DNA of 24,973 nucleotides from Euprymna scolopes. Its lineage: Eukaryota > Mollusca > Cephalopoda > Sepiida > Sepiolidae. The notes under the pieces are model-generated. The model did no database searches. It was not told the DNA's origin and was given only the letters and a program-made list of their open reading frames with translations. The stretch is from positions 56,472,604 through 56,497,576 of the forward strand of contig CM044499.1 in assembly GCA_024364805.1 (NCBI GenBank). The letters are read 5' to 3'. Each line of letters opens with the position of its first letter. Positions within the stretch are counted from its first letter, which is position 1. A program made the translations under genes and the position numbers. Shown here piece by piece: positions 19,969 through 24,973 of the stretch.

Positions 19969-20253
19969 AATTTGGATGACATTTCGAATAGAACCCATAA
20001 TTTGCTAAGCAGGGGTAGCATGTTCTCGTTACGTCAGCCATGAGGCCCTAAGTAATCAATTTGGACGGAATTTCGAAAGGAACCCTTCGTTTACTTCACA
20101 TGGGGATCATGTTCTCGTTTCGTCAGCCATGAATGGATAGAGGTCCGAAGTAATCAATTTGGACGGAATTTCGAAAGGAACCCTTTATTTTCTTAACAGG
20201 GGGTGCATGCTTTCGTTCCGTCAGCCATGACTGGATAGAGGTCCTAAGTAATT
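19969..20253. repeat. Three-unit tandem repeat, ~98-bp period
   Basis: Units start at 19969 (89 bp), 20058 (98 bp) and 20156 (98 bp). Each runs AATTTGGACGGAATTTCG, AGGAACCC, CATG-TTCTCGTT-CGTCAGCC and ATGA, then GGTCC-AAGTAATC. The first unit lacks the ~9 bases TGGATAGA that the others have. Units 2 and 3 are the closest. Confidence 0.9.
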
Positions 20254-20274
20254 CGTAATTGTATATTTAGGTCG

Positions 20275-20364
20275 TCCACAGTGAGAATTGAACTTTCAGC
20301 CTTCGGGTGAATATCGCTTTTACAATTGATTTTTCCAAGTACTCTAACCACTGCGCCACCTGTC
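20275..20364 (-). repeat. tRNA-derived SINE head or tRNA pseudogene
   Basis: On the minus strand GACAGGTGGCGCAGTGGTTA then GAGTACTTGG gives a textbook box A (TGGCGCAGTGG, opposite 20358-20342), and GTTCAATTCTC (opposite 20293-20283) gives box B. The box spacing is longer than in an ordinary tRNA and no clean cloverleaf is evident. It sits directly after the three-unit tandem repeat, which may therefore be part of the same element. Confidence 0.7.
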
Positions 20365-20369
20365 ATGGT

Positions 20370-21270
20370 GTGCAAGAGAAAAAACAAACTGTTTTCTATT
20401 AAATTATTTGCATTAAACTTATTTTGAAAGTCTCATAATTATACTCTTTCTCTCAAAACTATCATTCTCTCTTTATAGAGTTGCATTCCATTCCTCTCCC
20501 TACTACGTTTACTTCACTTATTCTTCCTTTCTATCACCATATAAAATGTTCATATACAGGCGAAGTGTACGCGATGACAAACCAGCCAGTTTAATACATA
20601 TCCCTTTTTTTCGAGTAGAGCGCTGTCGTTAAATAATATTGCTTGCGGCTTACACAACTTATGCAAAGCTTTTTTTTGTAAATAAACAAACAGATCGCCG
20701 CTTTTACACTATCAGAACGAAGTTTTGGAAATCGTAAAACTGAATTTCACATGGAAATAATGCTATCTACGTATTCCTCGTATTTTTTAAGATGGTTATA
20801 TCCCAAAATTACGATAATCGATAAGGTAGAAAATTATTTTTTAAAGAAAATAGAATTTAAAGAAAACGATCGTATTTGCTTATGTAAGACAGAGAAGAGT
20901 TAAAAACGGAGGTAAACAAGATGGAAGCAATTTTTGTTTTTATCTGCTAACATGATTAAAGGGAATTTCGACTACAGAATTTGGAAGCTAACATTGTAAT
21001 TTATTAGAATTGACAAGAAAAATCAATAGAAACTATTTTATCGACTATCGTTCTGATAGAGTAGAAGTGTCAAAAGATGACTTTAAAACTGAGAGTCAAT
21101 GTTTATATTAAGACATTGTTGTTTTTTTTACGAGCGCCTATTTCGAGCTAAATGAGTAAAACTGCAGATAATAAACTAAACTGTTAGTAGGTTCGATTCC
21201 TGGTTTGGATAGTTGCTAGTCTAGCCGTAACCACGAGAAGTAATATAGTGAAATAATCTGTCTGCAGATC
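20370..21270. other. Unassigned AT-rich DNA with one box-B-like site
   Basis: GGTTCGATTCC at 21190-21200 is a perfect box B core, but the sequence before it has no convincing box A. No coding region recognised in the rest. Confidence 0.4.
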
Positions 21271-21308
21271 TCTCTCTCTCTCTCTCTCTCTCTTTATATA
21301 TATATATC
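21271..21308. repeat. (TC)n then (TA)n
   Basis: About 22 bases of TC repeat followed by 16 of TA. Confidence 0.9.
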
Positions 21309-21315
21309 ATGTAAT

Positions 21316-21401
21316 TTCATATGATATATGTATATACATACATACATACATACATATGATATATGTATATACATACATGCATACATACATACATACATAC
21401 A
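21316..21401. repeat. Duplicated ATATGATATATG plus (TACA)n block
   Basis: CATATGATATATGTATATAC followed by (ATAC)n appears twice, from about 21318 and 21354, the second with TG variants. Confidence 0.85.
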
Positions 21402-21639
21402 TGCGTACTATAATGATAGCGCTCGTGACATCACAAGAGCTCAACAGCGAAATTACATCCGTGGTATATAGATGGCGCTGTTACATGAAATGCTTTTGGC
21501 AATCGGGACGAATGATCTCTCTTTCGGAAAAATTATACCTCATTGAAAGTAGTTAGAGTTGTGTCATGTCGTTAGATGTACATAAAAAGAAGAGCACTGC
21601 AGGCGATCACAACTTGCGTTTAATTTTGGTTATAGACAG

Positions 21640-22200
21640 AAAGAGCGGCAACCAGAGAATTAGAGAAACATGTAGAAAGAGAGATAGATAGACAGATAGA
21701 GAGATAGAGAGAGAGAGAGAGAGTGAGAGAGAGAAGGATAGTATGATGGGGAGCGAAGTGGGAGAAAAGGGGAAATATACAGCAAGAAAGAAAGGAAAAT
21801 CGGTTAAGTTAGACATAAAGAATAAGAGTGTTAAAGAGAGAAAACGATAGAGAGTGATGAAAGCTAGAAATGGACATAGATAAGGGCGGAGGGTAAGAGA
21901 CAGAGCAAGAGAGTAAAGGGGAGAGGAGGAAATCATAACGCAAAAGAGGAGGAGCACAGAAAAAAAACCCCACTTAGACAAGTAATGAAATAAGAAAGAA
22001 AAAGAACGGTCGAGATCGAAGGGTAGAAAGAGTCAGATAAGAAAGTGAGAGAAATAGACAGATAGATATGAAGAGGTAAGATGGAATGGGAAAACGCAGG
22101 ATAATGAATGAGAGGGTGAGATGAAAAGAAAGATAGTTAGAAAAAGGGAGACAATAAGAAAAAGCGGGGCAAAGAGATATATAGATCTTCAAAAAAAGAA
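21640..22200. repeat. Purine-strand tract with GA and GATA repeats
   Basis: Over about 560 bases the plus strand is dominated by A and G (GAGAGA at 21694-21736, AGATAGATAGACAGATAG near 21680, GAAAGA motifs throughout). The complementary strand is open for over 120 codons of Ser-Leu-rich text, which follows from CT repeats and is not a protein signal. Confidence 0.8.
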
Positions 22201-22261
22201 AACTGTGAACTTATGGCAATAAATATCCTGCTTTCGTACAAGGTCATTTTTTTATATAAGA

Positions 22262-22860
22262 GCCGTCATTTATCTAGGCGCAAAGGCCACTCGAGGATAA
22301 GGATTAACGAGTTTATGGTAGCATATGAAACAACAAAGCATTTATAGCTAGTGATGGAAGGGGACAGAAATAGATTATTAAGGGAGAAGGCTCCACAAGA
22401 ACCTGTTTACATTGGATTTGAAGACGATCATATTGTAGTCAGCGGGAAAGCAGGCCAGCGGAACAGAGTTCCACAGGCTAGCAGTTTTAGAAAAGAAGCT
22501 TTGTTCATGGAATTTTCGTTTAGATCTAGGTTAGGATCTAGGTTAAGATAGAGGAGGAATTGTTGATAGTCGTTGTAACTAGCCGAGTGTTTTTTGTGAA
22601 AGTTTGGCAAGTGAGGAGGCATAGATTGAAGCTCAGACTAGTACTTGCAATAGAAAATAACGATAAAGCAGAGACAGACTCGCAGTGGGGAAAAAAGAGC
22701 ATCATCTACTAGATTTTGATATGCGTTTTGAAATTTGTTAAAGAAACAATAGGGTGATCCTATCAGCTCCCGCCTCGGTATGGCAGCAGTACTCCATTTT
22801 AAAACGTATCTAGATGTTATACACGTAGAGGATTGCGTCTTCTGGAGCATTAAATAACGC
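22262..22860 (-). mobile_element. LINE family B, 3' end, minus orientation
   Basis: At its left edge the plus strand reads AAGGCCACTCGAGGATAAGG, the reverse of the family 3' tail signature. Reading the minus strand, the coding remains are KWSTAAIPRREL (about 22800-22760, matching MEYCCHIWAG of the 18241 copy), LPNFHKKHSASYNDYQQFL around 22600-22540, and ENSMNKASFLKLLACGTLF then RWPAFPLT to 22435 (matching FHEQNFFYRIARLRNCL...FPADRN). A small GATCTAGGTTA duplication lies at 22520-22541. Frames are broken. Confidence 0.8.
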
Positions 22861-22864
22861 AGTC

Positions 22865-23754
22865 ATTTTTTTCCGCCGACACTTTATGAGACAGAGGAAA
22901 GCAGGATCTGTCGATTAGAGTGGGAGTCCCAATCAGAATGACAAACAGTAAAGTCACCGAAAGCAAAGACAGGTTATCAATACTGTAGGATATAACATTA
23001 TCAACGGGGTAATCATTGCAAAAAGTGGACCGGCGCGAACAGAAGAAACGGCCAGTTCAAATAGTTCTGTTGTGGTGGTGGTGGTAGGGGATGGGGTGTT
23101 TGCTTATATTGAGTCAATATTCATATTTACGGCACATCAACCCTTTTGAGGGGTTTATAAAAACGAAACAAAATGTCCCTTTATATTTTGTCTCCGCATC
23201 TCCTGACCGTGTCAGCTCCCATGGAAGAAAAGGGTCATAACAACAACGCAAGTCTCATTTCTCTGGACAATTGGAACGTTATTTGTTTCACAGTTGAAGT
23301 GGCGTCCCTGTTCTCTCCCTATCCTTAGAAGGAGGGTTAGAATTTCTCTATCAATTCATCTGTCATACATCGCTACCTCTCGCCGTGTTCACGAGAAGTC
23401 TCTCAGAATAACTGACGACTGTGTCTCTCGGATTCGAACCGTCGACTCTAAACTCGAACGGAATTCTAACTCGAGCTGATTAAAAATGTCCCATGTGCGT
23501 TTCTATATATTTTAGGGGTAAAGGAGGAATATGGCTCCCTAAATCACAACCACGTCATTGTGCGCTCAACACTCGTCCTTAAGGTCGTTCCAGCTTTAAG
23601 CCCGAGTCAACCAGTTTCAGCCCTTCATTCAGTCTGCACTAGAAAGCCTGTTAAACCTCTGTGAGCTTTCTCTTTATTAGAATAGGACGTCCATTCACAC
23701 AATGGAAAGATATTTAAAATATTCTTCTGCTATGGTAATCTTTTTTTTTTTTTA
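22865..23754. other. Intergenic DNA with short repeat pieces
   Basis: Contains a GGTGGTGGTGG run near 23072, copy 2 of the ~30-base dispersed repeat at 23128-23155, and a box-B-like GGTTCGAATCC on the minus strand opposite 23430-23440. No box A or coding region is convincing. Confidence 0.45.
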
Positions 23755-23756
23755 CA

Positions 23757-23985
23757 CAGTGATCACCACTTATCAAGGCCCGGAAGCCACTCAGGGATAA
23801 GGGTTATTGCAAGTACATTACGTTAGTTTGGAGATTTGATGAAGTGTTTACTTAAGGGGGCGGTTCATTAGGAATTTGTTAACGTTGGACTTGAACACAT
23901 CCAAGTTGTAGTCCGGTGGGAAGCAGGCAGACAGAACAGAGTTCCACAGGCGTGCAGTTCTAAGAAAGAAGCTTTGTCATCTGAT
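23757..23985 (-). mobile_element. LINE family B, 3' tail, minus orientation
   Basis: The plus strand ATCACCACTTATCAAGGCCC then GGAAGCCACTCAGGGATAAG is the reverse complement of the family B tail at 18830-18875. It continues through TTGAACACATCCAAGTTGTA, GGGAAGCAGGCAGACAG and AACAGAGTTCCACAGGCGTG, the last codons of the family. Only about 230 bases remain. Confidence 0.85.
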
Positions 23986-23989
23986 CTTA

Positions 23990-24475
23990 GTTGTTGGTCA
24001 ACCTCTGTTTTGTTTTGTGCGCAGAGAAATTTTTGCTTTGTTGTGTATAGTCGCAGTTGTTTATATTTACTTACTCCCTTCCCCGAAACAGTAAAAGGTC
24101 CGTTTTTAATGTGAAGAAAAGTCAGCTCTCCAAAAAGGGTTATCCTGGATCAGGACAAAACAATCTTAGTCTAGACAGATTTCCTCTTCGCTGATCTAGG
24201 GTGGAAAAAGATATAATTTAGCTTCAGAAAAGATACTACACTTATACTCGTCAAAGACCAATATTGTATTGTATTATTATATTTATTGCGTCTGCTCATT
24301 CAATTTAAATACATTCACTTGTCAAACGCTTTATCGTACCTGCTTCGAACGAGACCGACTGGCATTAAATACGTATTTTGCTTCCACGTTTGATATATGC
24401 AATTACAAAAGTTGATATAAATCTGAATTGCAAATATTGATTGTAACCATGTCTGTTCCTTCAACTTTAAAATAC
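23990..24475. other. Unassigned DNA next to the candidate exon
   Basis: If the exon at 24480-24587 is real, this is the start of its first intron on the minus strand. No other feature recognised. Confidence 0.4.
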
Positions 24476-24479
24476 TTAC

Positions 24480-24587
24480 TGAAAAATGTGTTCTATTCTT
24501 CATGATGTTACGCGCGGTCGGATCTACTTTCGTGTCTCTATGAAGAGTTGAACGGAGCCTCTCTCCACCCCGGCTCGCAGTCGCCAT
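24480..24587 (-). CDS. Candidate first coding exon of a host gene, product unknown
   Basis: On the minus strand an ATG at 24587-24585 in the context CAATATGGC (A at -3, G at +4) opens 36 codons starting MATASRGGERLRSTLHRDTK and including VDPTARNIMKNRTHFS. The reading then meets GTAAGTATTT (GT at 24479-24478), a strong donor-like site, exactly in phase 0. Local CpG density is higher than anywhere nearby (CGCGCG, GCGAGACGC), as in a promoter that has escaped CpG loss. CAATATGGCGAC overlaps a YY1-type motif often found at housekeeping start codons. Against it: no downstream exon lies in the window's repeat-rich left side, and I do not recognise the protein. Confidence 0.4.
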
Positions 24588-24680
24588 ATTGCTCGTAAGA
24601 CTGCGAGACGCCCAACGCAATCGCGCACCTGAACAAATCGGGGACTTGGAGGAGATAAACGTTATTTAAGTACACATCGT
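24588..24680 (-). promoter_or_regulatory. Candidate CpG-bearing promoter / 5' UTR of the exon at 24480-24587
   Basis: Minus strand CAGGTGCGCGATTGCGTTGG and CGTCTCGCAGTC immediately precede the ATG. TGCGCGATTGCG resembles half of an NRF1 palindrome. No TATA box was seen at a suitable distance. This is inference from composition and one motif; no direct evidence for a start site. Confidence 0.3.
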
Positions 24681-24933
24681 TCGTTTTGTCCTTCCAGACA
24701 AAACCACTTTTGAATATCTTCGGCTTTCATCATTTTCTTGTTGTTGCTGTCGTCTTTTCTGTTTCCATCGAACAATTTGTCTTTTATTGTTCTGGACATT
24801 TATTTCTTCCAAGTTATTTTTTTCTTATTCTTTGCTTGTTTTTATTTATTGAAGAACATTTTGTTGTATGAAAGCAACTTGAATATTCCTTGACAAAATA
24901 GTTAGTAAACTGAACACACACATTCTTCTCCTT

Positions 24934-24973
24934 TCTCTCTCTCTCTCTCTCATTCTCTCTCTCTTTCTCTCTC
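24934..24973. repeat. (TC)n microsatellite at the window edge
   Basis: CT repeat with a few interruptions, running off the end of the window. Confidence 0.9.

Noticed and set aside
21607-22192. Long minus-strand frames rich in Ser and Leu with membrane-like stretches
   Set aside because: Result of CT-rich repeats on that strand; hydrophobic composition follows from the repeat and not from selection.
23420-23445. Box-B-like GGTTCGAATCC on the minus strand
   Set aside because: No box A at a suitable distance, so not called as a tRNA or SINE; noted only in the region entry.

Overview
The window looks like gene-poor, AT-rich, repeat-packed animal DNA, most probably from a mollusc and plausibly a cephalopod. 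That guess rests on the mix seen here: very long (TA)n arrays, many 5'-truncated LINE tails of two families, tRNA-related SINE pieces, 5S-rRNA-like pieces and short Helitron-like elements. It is an inference and no database was searched. There is no bacterial gene organisation, operon or CRISPR array, and no intact protein-coding gene.

Layout. 1-1440: TA/GA microsatellites and plain A-rich DNA. 1445-2335: minus-strand tail of LINE family A. 2778-2824: a 5S-like scrap. 3473-4151: minus-strand Helitron-like element, abutted by a longer family A LINE (4152-5880, minus) that still shows reverse-transcriptase motifs. 6308-6977: plus-strand Helitron-like element. 7645-8320: family B LINE, minus. 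8571-8722: TA arrays. 8755-9205 and 9722-10440: two Helitron-like elements pointing away from each other, joined by a large imperfect palindrome (9176-9750); the right one carries about five diverged copies of a ~150-bp tandem repeat. 10575-10850: family A tail. 11597-12612: two SINE pieces. 12940-13260: a duplicated ~125-bp block. 14159-14963: a Helitron-like element with recognisable ends, split by a TA-flanked inverted-repeat element whose centre is an assembly gap. 15067-15459: a second element of that inverted-repeat kind, sitting inside a (TA)n array. 16200-17320: CA, GT and TA arrays with another SINE. 17939-18047: a 5S-like pseudogene. 18240-19260: family B then family A LINE tails, both plus strand. 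19723-20364: a 42-bp duplication, a three-unit ~98-bp tandem repeat and a tRNA-like SINE head. 21640-22200: a purine-strand tract. 22262-23985: two more family B tails. 24480-24660: a CpG-bearing segment with a candidate first coding exon on the minus strand, the only plausible host-gene trace.

How it works together: the non-coding mass is built from LINE copies, DNA-transposon derivatives and simple repeats that have landed in one another. The TA-targeting inverted-repeat elements, the Helitron-like ends and the TA arrays give a readable order of insertions in places. Identities and percentages are by eye only.
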